DNA of 64,000 nt, taken from Mesaphorura yosii (Eukaryota; Arthropoda; Collembola; Poduromorpha; Tullbergiidae). A program made the translations under genes and the position numbers. The notes below the pieces were generated by a model. It was given only the letters and a program-made list of their open reading frames with translations. It had not been told where the DNA came from and searched no databases. Positions 37,301 to 49,300 of the stretch are shown one piece after another (position 1 is the stretch's first letter; each line of letters opens with the position of its first letter). The DNA lies in contig WIXG01000357.1 of the NCBI GenBank assembly GCA_009869945.1, positions 1-64,000 of the forward strand. Reading direction: 5' to 3'.

Positions 37301-40300
37301 TTTAGCTTCTGCTTTGTTGTTGCTGGCTGGCGTGGTCGACACAGGTAAATGCAGAGGACTCCGATGAGGCAGGCGACGATTGTTAGTGCGACGGCTCCAA
37401 TCAGAATCACCAAAATTCGGAGCTTGCTCGAAGCGAAGGTTGGCGCAACGGACACATCGTTCGCTTCTGTCAACTCGTTCACGCAGAGGAAGACTGCCGT
37501 TGAGCAGTACTCAGTCCACTGGTCGTACGTGACGAAGAGCTCGTCCTGGTTCAGACACATGGCACCTTTCACACTTGTGGCACAATGGCTCGTGTTTGCA
37601 AGTCTGTCGTACAGCCACGGCTTCGACTCAGGCAGCGACACCGACAGAAACGATTTAGCACAGTCACACGACTTTGAGAACGTGTTGTTTAAGACTAAGG
37701 CCAGCTGAATGTCCGTCTGGCCAACCAGAATGAAGTCAGGCTCAACCTCGTGCCAAGTGTTTGCGTTGATCTCGGTTATGTTGTAGCTTGTTGCATATTT
37801 CGTCAAATCAATCCCAGTCTTGTTGACGTACTCGAACGTGTTGTTTAGTAGCGTTACCCACGTCCAGCCTTTGAACGACATGCCGTGGGAGTCCAGGGCG
37901 CTGATCGTGTTCCCTTGAAAACTGATATTCGCAATCGTTCCGCTCAGCGCCGAGCTCTCCATTCGCCCTATCCATGAGTCTGTCCAGCCCATGAAACCCA
38001 TGCTCGAGTGAATCGCATTCGATTCGATTCGGGCGAAACGTGAGTCTTTCACCGTCCAAACATTCATTTCAGTGTTCTCGGAGAACGAGTTTGACTCCAA
38101 AACACCGACCGTTGAATTCCGAAAGACGACATTGCGAATACGATTCGACGGAAATGACTTTGAGGAAATTATGTCGATTTTTGTGTTGACGAATTCGACT
38201 CTGTCCAGGACCGAAGGAAAGCTGTTTGGCGGAATCTTCGGAATGCGCACATTCTTGAACGTGATCGTTCTATTTGCAGCAGGCGTCGCAGTTGATCCTA
38301 CAAAGAGTAATTAGAAATTAATGACAAGTCCGCTGACGAAACTTCATTGATTTTCTGAGCGGCAAACGAAAGTTGCATTGCAAGACACAGACGGAAAAGT
38401 TTTTTCTTCATATGCATGGCACATCCGCCCACAATTTTCTCTTAATCTTCAAATCATGTCCTTTCATTGGCTCGTGCGAAATGCGAAATGGAGTTTCTTA
38501 TATGCACGAACCAAGCCATAAAATATTTCGTCAAATTAGATATATTTATTTTGCTGATTCATTGTTCTGTGCATATTAATTCGCTGCCTCGCTGATACGC
38601 AACGCACAGTGCATGTCGTAAGTCGTACACAGTAATGGGCTGAGATTTGGCAGTAAAATATGACGCACAAAGCTTACACACTGTGCTGCATCATGAATCC
38701 ATCTTTATAATTGTTGGGCTGATAAACAAACTAAAAATTTCTGCGCATATTTACAATGACCATTTTCGGCCTTCATTGGGGAGTTGTAAGTTGTAACCGA
38801 CTGTCTTCTTCGATATCTTTTCCCATAAATTTATTTGACTGCCTTTATTTATAAGTTTGAATTTAGTAACTGCAAACTGCTATCGCGGTTATTCATAAGG
38901 AAATATGAGAATGAATGAACACGAGTTCAGGTTGATTGAGCAAGTCGGCTGGTGCGGCAGAGCGTGAAAACCGAATTTGCACATGTCAGTTGCCAGAGAG
39001 GTGGAAGTGACATAAAACTTGCGTACCTCCATTGCCAAGATCGACTGGATGATCAGCGGCTTCGTTGTTTTCCCTCATTTCGATTTCTTGAACATTGTCA
39101 ATCTCAAGCTCCACTAAAGCTCTTTGCAGCTTGGAAAATGTGGCGGTGTCGAAGCTCAGCTTCCCACAGTTTTGAATCTTGAGCCTGGCGCTTTCCAAGT
39201 ACAAGCTCGACGTGCTCGGGAGTCTCAAATCAATAACCTGCAATGCAAAGAATGACAAATATTAATTAGTCTCATTGTCACGTCACGTGGTGATTTAAGA
39301 ACTTGAGCGAAGTTCTGTCAAAGAATCATGCCAACAGATTTCAAGACTATGAAAACCATAGTTGGAAGTGTCATAAAGAACCGGAAACCGCATTGACGGC
39401 AGGCAAGCAGGCAGCCATTGAAGGATGCCGACTAAGACAAGGGCATACAAGCTCTTAAGAACTTGTGAATTGAGCATCATCTCTTTTACTCGTATCACAT
39501 CTGACACAAACCACGAGAGCGTTGAGCGTCTGATCATCAATAAAACGTACGAATGCATGCATTCCTGAGTCTAGTCTAGTTCATTGATTCCGAGTCTTTA
39601 ATGTCGCCGAAAACATTTTTTATGAGACAAGTCGTGGAGTTGAGTTGACAAGGCAGAAGCTCAGCTGCAGTTACCGCTTCATATGACCGACGACGACATA
39701 AAGACGAAGACACGATCTCCCTCATAAATTACTCGAGACACAGGAGCACGTGTAATAACATCCTCGAGCAAAATTCGCTGATAAAAAATTGGAACAACTT
39801 TACTAAATCCTTTGAAGCACGACAGAACTGCAACTTCTCGATAACGATTTTCTTTTTACACGTTATTAAACATCATCACTATCGCCTATGCATATATGCC
39901 ATTGCCATTTCTTTAGTCCAGGAGCATCAGATGCTATATAAGAGCATTTTCATATTTTAACCCCGGATCAAAGGGGTAAGGTTGATGTCGTTGTATCATA
40001 AATTAACTCGGCAGCATGAGACACGAGTTCAGAGTGGAACTGCTAAACTGATTTTGCTATTTTGCTTGTAATTGGTTTTGCATTTGCGTTTGCACAACAC
40101 CGCTCCGTGCGCCATACCACCATTCTTCAAATTATGATTTAATATTCATTTCGTCAAAATTCTTCTCGGGATGTGATATTAACGCAAAACACACGAGTTG
40201 TGTCGCGTGCGATGTTGCGTGGCGGGGCCTGCCCACAATGGAAAGTGAATTTTCATGTTTCGCTTCTGCCTGTTGCGTGGTGTGGTCCTTGAAATTAAAA

Positions 40301-43300
40301 CGCAGATCGTATACCCGGCGGCTGCGACAGCGACATAATTATACGTCACTCAAATTCCGTAGAATTTCTATTAATAATAAAATATAATTTAGTGCAAATA
40401 TTTTGATGATGCAACTGGCACTGGCGCGAAGGAAAAAGCAAAACAAAGCAGCAGAGCGCAGAAATGAAGAGGTACGAGGCAGAGTGCAAAACGTTAAAAG
40501 TAAATGTAAACAAATTAATCCGAGCGAGGCATTATTATTGTATTGTGGAACGGATTGGCGTGTCGTATCGTTTTCCTTTTACTAATCGAAATCACAAACA
40601 CGCTTTGGGTATGGCTTTAGTGTTTTAGGTCACATGTGCCGTGCTGCGCTGCGTTGCGTGGACGGACGACTGACTCGCTGAATGTGGGTCTGGATGGATG
40701 CTGCTGAAGCGGAAATGGCAGAGCATAAACCGCAAGTCTCAAATGTGCGCAATTCGCCTTTTGCAATAAGAACGTGTTCTCCGGATTTTGCTGGCCTTAT
40801 CGAATATGTTTTTGATAGTATGATATGTCTTTCGTACATTTTGGTTTCCCTTTGCTGACTGGTTGACAATTCCTGTCTGTGTGTGTCTGTGTAAGAATGC
40901 TGTGACTGAGAGTATCCGCCGGGACTCCAGGATATTACAAATATATGAATGTGGTCATCACAAAAGCTTGGATTGAACAACCATCGAGAAAGCATAAGTT
41001 TCATAAGTTACATTACGCCGAAATGCCAAAGCACTTGAAATTTCTTACTCAAGCAAGAAAAATTGAGTCTCCTGTTTCTGTTTCACAGACATGCGCCTTA
41101 AACACACACGATAATTTATGATTTTACAAAAATGACAGAGCAAAGAGCTTTCGGGCAGATTTTTTTTACTTCTTTTTGCTTCTCAGCTAAAATCCAGTTC
41201 GGATTCCTGAGAAATGTTACGCGCATTAAAAAAAACCCTGTAAAATGTAAAGCAAAGCAGTTTTCGTGGACTCGAAAGTTGATGATAATGGTTTAAAGGA
41301 TTATGCGCACGTATCCAGCGAAGTATCGAGTTCGACTTCGTGCCAAATGCTGAATGCACTCTTCGGAAGGTCATAAATACTGATTTCCATTCGGCGTTTG
41401 TTTGCTTGCCGTGCCGTAATTGAGTGACAAGTTTATATTGAGCGACCTGAATGACTCATGTTGCAACTCTATTCGAATTCCGGGCTGAGAAACCAGAAAA
41501 CGTGGGTTTTGTTTTCTGGCTGCTACGTAAGCAATCTCTACTCTGCTCCAAACGGAACCAATTGGAGTACAGTATACTCTCGTCGTCTCGGCGCCCCCAC
41601 GGCAGTCCAAGTATTTACCAACACGAAAAACCATTAAAACGAGCGTAACACAAGAATTTAAGTTCTTAGTTCTTGTACGAACTCTCCGTTACATGGTTAC
41701 ATGTGTACGACTAAACCGAACAATGAGGTGATTATGAGCTGGAGCAGATGAATTGACAAGTGCGTAGCATTTATGAAATAGGATTACGAGCAGGCCAGCT
41801 ACATGCTGCGGCAAGAAACGAGAAAGCCGTACACCACTTGTACAATGCACAGTACATTTTCGGTGTTAAATTTCCTTTGTGATGTAAGAATTGGGTAACG
41901 AGAAGAGCCGCTCGGACTCTCCAGCCATGTTCGTACCGAACAAAGCCATGCCATACCCACAAGCACAAATCGGGTCTCACAACACAAAACACGGGCGACG
42001 AGCAAACAGTAAATGCAAGTGCAAGCTACTTGATGACGAACGATCATTAAAATGTGTAAATGTGCAGTGCAGTTGCAGTTAAAATGCGCATGTCGGGCGT
42101 AGCAATGCGTTCAGGTTTGCCGAACCTGGCCACTTGGTTCCATATTGCATAAAATTTCGTTTTCGTGTTCGTTTCGAATTTGAATTCCTACACATTATAA
42201 ACTTGTCTCTTATTACGGTGACATATGAATGCTGTTCTGTTTCCGCTCTTGACAAATATATTTCATTTGTTATTTAAAATGTCAAGTCAAGAGGTTGTTC
42301 TATTCGATGACATTCACGTTCGCTTCACACACACACACAGAACCCATACTAGAAGAGTGTGCAGGACTTTGCACAGTGTGACTATCCTCAGAGAATCTGT
42401 GCCTTGTCTGTCTCTGTCAAAGATTCCACATTCGTCAGTCACAGCCACAGTCGCAATGATGAAGGCAAAAAATAAGTGGAGTTGAATGTGCAAAGATCAA
42501 GCAGCATAGCAAAGCAATCCCTTGCTGCCATTTTCCTTTACGTTTACGCGTTTCGCCTGAGCTGGAGCCTTAGTTCGTTGGTATTTGTGGCAGCAATAAT
42601 TTTCTCTTCTGGTGCTGCTGCTCATTCATTCATATCTTCTCGGCTGTATTTGTCTACAGAATTTTACAACCACATGAACGAGATATTATTAATGACTCAA
42701 TGATTAGGAGATGAGAAGCTGTGCCCTGATGAAGACGATGGCGAGGCGCAGAGTCGTAGCAGAGCAGAGCAGATCAGGAGGGGAAAGACTAATAATAAAT
42801 AATAATTTCACTCAATTGCTGTATCATCATCCGCACCATGTTATTTACTTAAAGTGTTCTGAATGACGCTATGCTATGCGTGAGTTCGTGGCGTGGAGCC
42901 GGGCTGAGGCTGAGGTTGCTGATAGGCCTCTCTGCTAGTCTTGTCGCTAGCCAAGCACAGAATTGATTCTTTTATAGGTTGTTGTTCCACTGCAAATATT
43001 TGTTAAATATTATCCGAAAAAATACAATGCTCACCCAGACAAGACATATGGCACTGTTGGTCTAAATTCGAGGCAAATCACTGTGGCTTCTCGTTTTTCA
43101 TGTTTAATGTGAGCACAAGAATTTAAAGTCATTTGTGGTGAGCTCATGTTTCAGCTGAATGATTCTAAATCCAACCCCAATAATGCATAAAGTTTCTACG
43201 AGAAATCTGGCAATTTTCGTTCTGACTGCCTACATAAAATTAGCAAACTGAGTGAGACACGTTGTTTGTCGTATAATTATTTACGACTTGCAGTCATTTA

Positions 43301-46300
43301 CCACAAAACGCAATTCAATGCAGCAAAATTTCGCCAATACACAATCATCCGTTAAGGAATAAAGAAGACGTTCAACTGTAAGGCGTGAAATAACTTGTTC
43401 GGGAAAATATCGGAACGCGAACCCTAACAGCAGCAGAGACAAGAAGGCGAAACAAAGCAAAAAATCCAACCGAAAAAGCAGCTAAAACTTAACGCACATT
43501 TAATGATAGGGAAGAGTGGAGCAAGAGAACATGTAAAATGAAAGTTTTGCTACTGTTGCAGTGGTCTGGGAAGAGTTAAGTTTAGGGAGACGAGATCCAG
43601 ACAAAAGCGCAGGCATGGCCGGACGCATTGAGAATTCAACCTTCCAGCAGCATCCCATTACCACGACCGCCACCCTCAAACGTTGTACACGATAAGCATG
43701 CCCGTGCATAAAAGATGCAAACATAAATGCAGCGCAGTATAGTTACGCGAGAACAGGAATTTCTCACCAAAATTAAAACATCGACCCATCTTTTTCGTGA
43801 ACTTCGTCTAAATGCGCTGTAAACCAACGCAAAAGCAAACATCCAACAGATTCAAGCACAGGCAAGAGACGATGTTGGCGATAAGTGCAAATGAAGTCGG
43901 TGCAGTTCATCGGTTTGGTAAACAATGCCTGAGTGCTTTGTTTATAGTTTTTGACTTGGGCGGCGGCGGCGTGGGAGGAAAACACCAACATACACAAGAC
44001 GCAATCTTAATCTATTAATTAGGCGGGTTTAAATGGTTTGGTTCTAAGAGGATGGGGCGAAATTTCAAATGTTCAACTAACCTCATTCACCGTCTCGTTG
44101 CAACTGCAAAGGATATTGTTGATCTTTGACGACTCTGGGCGACACGAGCAGTACGCCGACGCTGACGAAGTGGGTTCGAAGAACGGACTCTTCGTGGCGC
44201 ATAGGTCTTTTGAAATTATCCATATTTTAGGACTGACGTTTCGTCTCGAGCTGCCGTAGTAATTCTCAGAGACACGGTGGTCAAACTGAATGCCGCTGCT
44301 TCGTGTTGAAGTGAGCACTTGAAGGAGCAGAAATGCGTTCAGCACAACGAGCTCAGCCACTGCGACCATGTTCAGGCTTCTTCTCGATTTTGTTGGCGTG
44401 CCGGCCATTTTATGTTTCTGCTGATCAAGTGTTATTAATCAGAATCACAGGGCTCAGCTCCGAAGCCTAGGCTGATGAGTCTCACATTTCAAGCGGGAAA
44501 CACTTTGTTCTTGCAGTTTGTTTTTGTTGCTGCGCAAATATTCAGCGCATTCAGCAGCTGGTGTTTGTCCTTACAGCAACTCTGCTGGGCACCGCTGTTG
44601 TTGCTTTGCATATGTCAACTGGTCCCAAGTCGTACTTTTTAGATTGTCATTTTATGCACGGCACAGGCACGGCAGGGTAGTCTTTGTGTATCGTCTCAAG
44701 AGTAAAATGAAATTACGAGTATTATGAACTGGTTTGCTGTTTTATGACGGAGAGTTGCATTTTACTTTTACCCTGTAGCATGATTCTGTAATTTCACGGA
44801 CGGACGTAATTAATAGTCCAAGTGGACACGAATTATCGAGAAGTTTACGCGCACAAACTAACGCTTTTAGTTTTGTGTGGGCACAGACGGACATAGAAGA
44901 CACTACGAAAGGCAAACACGTGTATGGAACTGAACTTCGAAGTAGGTTTTACTGTTTTTGCTGGTTAACGGCCGAGGAAATGTTGCTCCAGTCCAAAATT
45001 TGCCACCTGTTACATAATTTCATTGTTCTTGTCGAGTTGAGAGAGTCATTAGCTTACTGGTCGTATAAATATTTCTAATGTTTGAAACAGCCCAGGGTGT
45101 TGTTGCTCTCGTCTTTCTCGTAGCACAAAGACGATGGACCAAGACGAAGACGTTCCCTGCAAGAATAAAAACCGTACACATCGTTAAGTGATTTCAATTT
45201 TAAAATTCTAAGCGACTGCATTATTATTATCGTAGATGCAGCAGTGCGGTTGCGCTGCTGCGTTGCAATGACTTGACTCAACTCGTCAGAGAAAAGGGTT
45301 TTTGCCTCGCTTCTGTTTCATCTCCATTCTCACTTTTCTCGTCTCGGGTCCTCAGAATGCAATAACAATAACAAACTACTGACTGCGTACTGACGCGTCA
45401 GTGCAGAAGTGAATATTTCACTACTTAATTTTTCAACAAAACGCTTGCATTGCACATCATTGCACTTGAGTTGGATTGAATTGTATGCGTAAAGGGAAAG
45501 GAAGGGTAGAAGTGGAAATCTCTTAAAATGGTTCCGTGTGACTGTGTGACCAGCCACTTCAAGTCGAGCACAGAGATGTAAGCGATTCTCGCGTTCAGTG
45601 CGTGCTGAACTGGTCTTAATAATCGTAATTATATGGATTGTGATAATTATCGTGATTACCCAAGTACAAAGTTAAAAACCCATCAAAATTACACAACAAT
45701 GAGATGCGACTACGGAAATCCTCACGACGGCACGATGACTGCTCTTCTCAGTTGACAATTGACATTTTTTCAAGTGGTGTGCGCAGAGAACAAATTGTCG
45801 TATACTTTTTACGAATGCGACTCGTTTTCCGTGAGTACGCAATTTAGTGCACGAATTCACAAGTCACAATTCCTGTCACAGTCACAAGCGGGGGCTCGCT
45901 CGTAAGGAAACGGAGGATTAGGCTAAATTGTGTTTGTAAATTAGTCATTAGAGAAACTTATGTAATATGCAAGATGCTCATGCCCTCGAATGGAGTTGAG
46001 CAAGCAAGAAATGGAACAGAGAATGAGACTTACTCCATTCCATTGACATACGGATGCTTTGCTGTCGCTGACTGCTCTGCTCCGTCATTCTTATGTCTAA
46101 GTACTTAATTAGTTGGCGAACCGTGATATAAGCTGGCTGGGGCGATGGCGGCCAGAATGGAATGGCATGCATTACTGCGAGACGATGCTTTATGACCGAG
46201 TAATATATCATTAGATACTTGAGTGGAAGAGTCAATCCAGGCCAACAAGACACATCTGAGTCGCATTCTACGTCCTACTCTTGAGATTCGAGAATCGCTG

Positions 46301-49300
46301 GAACACACAAGCATGATGTGAATCTGAAACTATTCGATCCGAGTTACAATTCCATAACTGCACTGCTTTTACTTTTACTTTACTACTCCTTTAGACTCAC
46401 TCTCTCACTCACTTTCTGTGTTGATAAAAACTTTACGATTTAAAATAGAGAAATAAAAACCAGTGCAGTGCAATAACATACATGAGAGAAACAACTGTGA
46501 TTTTAGTCTTAAAGCTGTTTTCTTGTCATTGAATAAACACGACGAGCCGAGCACTGCTGCCGCGGTAGAAAGGATCGTCCAAGCCCAATGTTACTCCTTT
46601 TATTTCAGTTTCTTTCTCAAGCCAAGCCACGACTGTGACTGTGAATATTGTGAGGCTGAGAGAGGCTATCGAGTTGAGACACTTTCAATCTGGAATCATA
46701 TCAGTCGCATTTACCATTTGATTTACGAATTGAGGTAGAACGTCTTTATAATAACTTAATTCGATGCTATCGGATTAGGTAATAATATTATTTTTATTGT
46801 TGAATACAAGGCAAAGCGACTTTTTATTTTATGAAAGATCATCCAGGCTGGGCAAGGCAAGACAAGACAAGGCGACTCATCCTAATCACTGATTACATAA
46901 AAGCAAATGCTCGGCTCGGCCGGCTTCGCCAGAGTAAATTGACTTAACTTGGTTGGTGTACTTTTTACAATGTCCGTGTTGCATTGTAGGCTGCGGTCAT
47001 AAGTTTCACAGCATGCGTTTAGCATTTATGTACCACAAGAAATATAAACTCTTGTAATGACTCCAAGAAACTGACACTCGGTACCTCATTATCTCAAGCC
47101 ACCAGTGCCATGTCATGTTTGCTTGTGTCGCGTAATAAATACGCAATAAATTCGATACAATAGTTAATGATTTTAATTCGCAACTACTAAGAAATCAGCC
47201 GAGCCGTCACTCATTCAAATGTACATCAAGGTACATCAATGTACCACGATTGCTCAGAAATCGATAAAATTGTTATTGTCTTGAAGGCTTAATTATTCCT
47301 CAAACAAGAAAACAAGATCGTAAAGCTTACACACTTTGCAGAGGAACAAAGACGCGATGCGTTTTGCGCTGAAATCACAATAGGACGCTGGAAGCGAAGC
47401 CTAATGCCGAAACTTGCACTAGAAAGTCACGTTGGTTTGATTACTTTGACATGAAAATGGCAGCGGAGAATTCTGGAATTGAAATTTGGCTCGTTGGTTC
47501 TGTCACCATTCATTTACCGGTTAAAAGTACAGGGAAATGAAAAGTAGCAACGTTCCAGCATTCTTTATTACATACATTCATGTTTTCATTGCAAATGCTC
47601 TATTTTTCACGTTTGTTTATTTATGTTTGAATCTATTCAACTTGTGACGAAATGAAAGTCATCTTCTGTACAAATACACTCAGAATCAATCACAACATTA
47701 CAGAGCAACTTGCGTTGCATAGCAACTTCCTAGACAGCGTGGGTTTAGTTGAGGCTTTGTCATTCGTCGTTTGTCGCCATTCCCATTGCAATTTGCAATT
47801 GTGCTTTTGTTCTCTACTGGCGAGGCGACACGACAGGGCGAAGTTTGCGTTTGTACTGTCATGTTGTTTAAATGGCAGTAACTCATTTCTGAGTGATGAG
47901 GTACGCAGCAGTACAGCGCACGCATGCAGCAGAGATTCAGATCCAATATATGACTGTTTACGAATCCGAAATGCAAACACAAGCCTTGAAATGTTGTGCC
48001 AAACGTTTATCTAATCTGAATTCCTTCCTCTTACCTCCTTGACTTTGAGTCTTCACGGTGTCGGCTGGCATGTGCGAGAAACTACAAACGCAAATGAGTT
48101 CAAACGCGAACGCCCATGTCATATTTTTTCTCTCTCCGGATGCGACGTTTCTTCGTTCCTATGCTCTGGTATTTTATTCTGTTCGATACACTGCACAAAG
48201 GTACTTTGGCTTAAAATCCCTGACGCTGCTGATTAATGGGGATCTAAATAATTTATCGACCACTTTTTATGAATGGATCGAGAAAAATAGAAAAATTAAA
48301 AGGGGAGTCTGTCCTCAAGGGAAAATGTAATTCGAGCGGTTGCACTTGCCACTTGCACTGTTCGGAGCTCCTCAGCAGCAAACTCGACTTGGACTTGGAT
48401 TCGGCAGCTCAGCGGTGTCTTGAAACAAATACACTCGCAAGTGATGCAATGCGTGATGTTGCGAGCAATCGAGTTCCAACTGAACACTGAAGGCGAAGTC
48501 GACTAAGCGACAAGTTATAAACAGTCGACAGTCAGGCACTGGGCACATGAAGAGTTGCAAGCGGCAGGATGAATGTTAACTACTGACGACTTGCTCCTTG
48601 CTCGCATCGTGTACGTGTGATGGAGAAGAGTTGTTGGGTAATCTGTCAGTGAGTTTCTCTTGCATTCCACGCTTGAATTACGTCGCTTGTGAGAACCAAC
48701 AAAGATTTCTTCCCTATGCGATGACTTTGCTTCACAGCCCCAGTCAGCCATCCACTGGACGCGTACAGAAAAGGCGAGACTCTGAAACTCTGAACGAACC
48801 GTGCGCGTTGAAATTCTACACACCAACGTGAGATGAGATGAGGTTCCAAGAAGGAAAAGAAAGACCCAGCCACCCAGGCAGATTCAAGATGACAACAAAT
48901 ACCAAACTGGTTTACCGACAAGTAAAGATGAAGCAAGGAGATGTAATACTTATCGGGCGAGAGGTAAAACAAGGCCCGAGAGCATGAACGAAGAACCAAC
49001 GTAGATTTTTCCAATCCAACTCCCCCATATGCCCATAAAATGTTGCCAATGCCATGCCAAGTCACAGAGTGTTCGACCGACCGTCTGCACTTTTACCACC
49101 GCCGCACCAATTTCATTAATGTCAGAGGACCATTACTGCTGCCACTGCCAACAAGTAACAACGCATTTTATGGTACGCATGAATCTATGAATGGCTACAT
49201 GAACAAGAATCTATCCATACGAAAGTAAAGTGAAAAATACGTACGCATACGGAGAAGGGCAATGGCGAAGGGATGAAATGAAAAGTGCGGCCTTGCATGT

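Noticed and set aside
39930..39942. TATATAAG box as a promoter for a hidden gene
   Set aside because: No downstream ORF or splice structure on either strand supports a transcript starting there.
42328..42341. CA dinucleotide run
   Set aside because: Only about seven units; an ordinary short microsatellite without evident function.
47652..49065. Overlapping ORFs of 90-140 codons on both strands in highwire intron 33
   Set aside because: Several frames are open at once over the same bases, compositions are unusual (Cys/His/Arg-rich), and no domain or splice logic was found.
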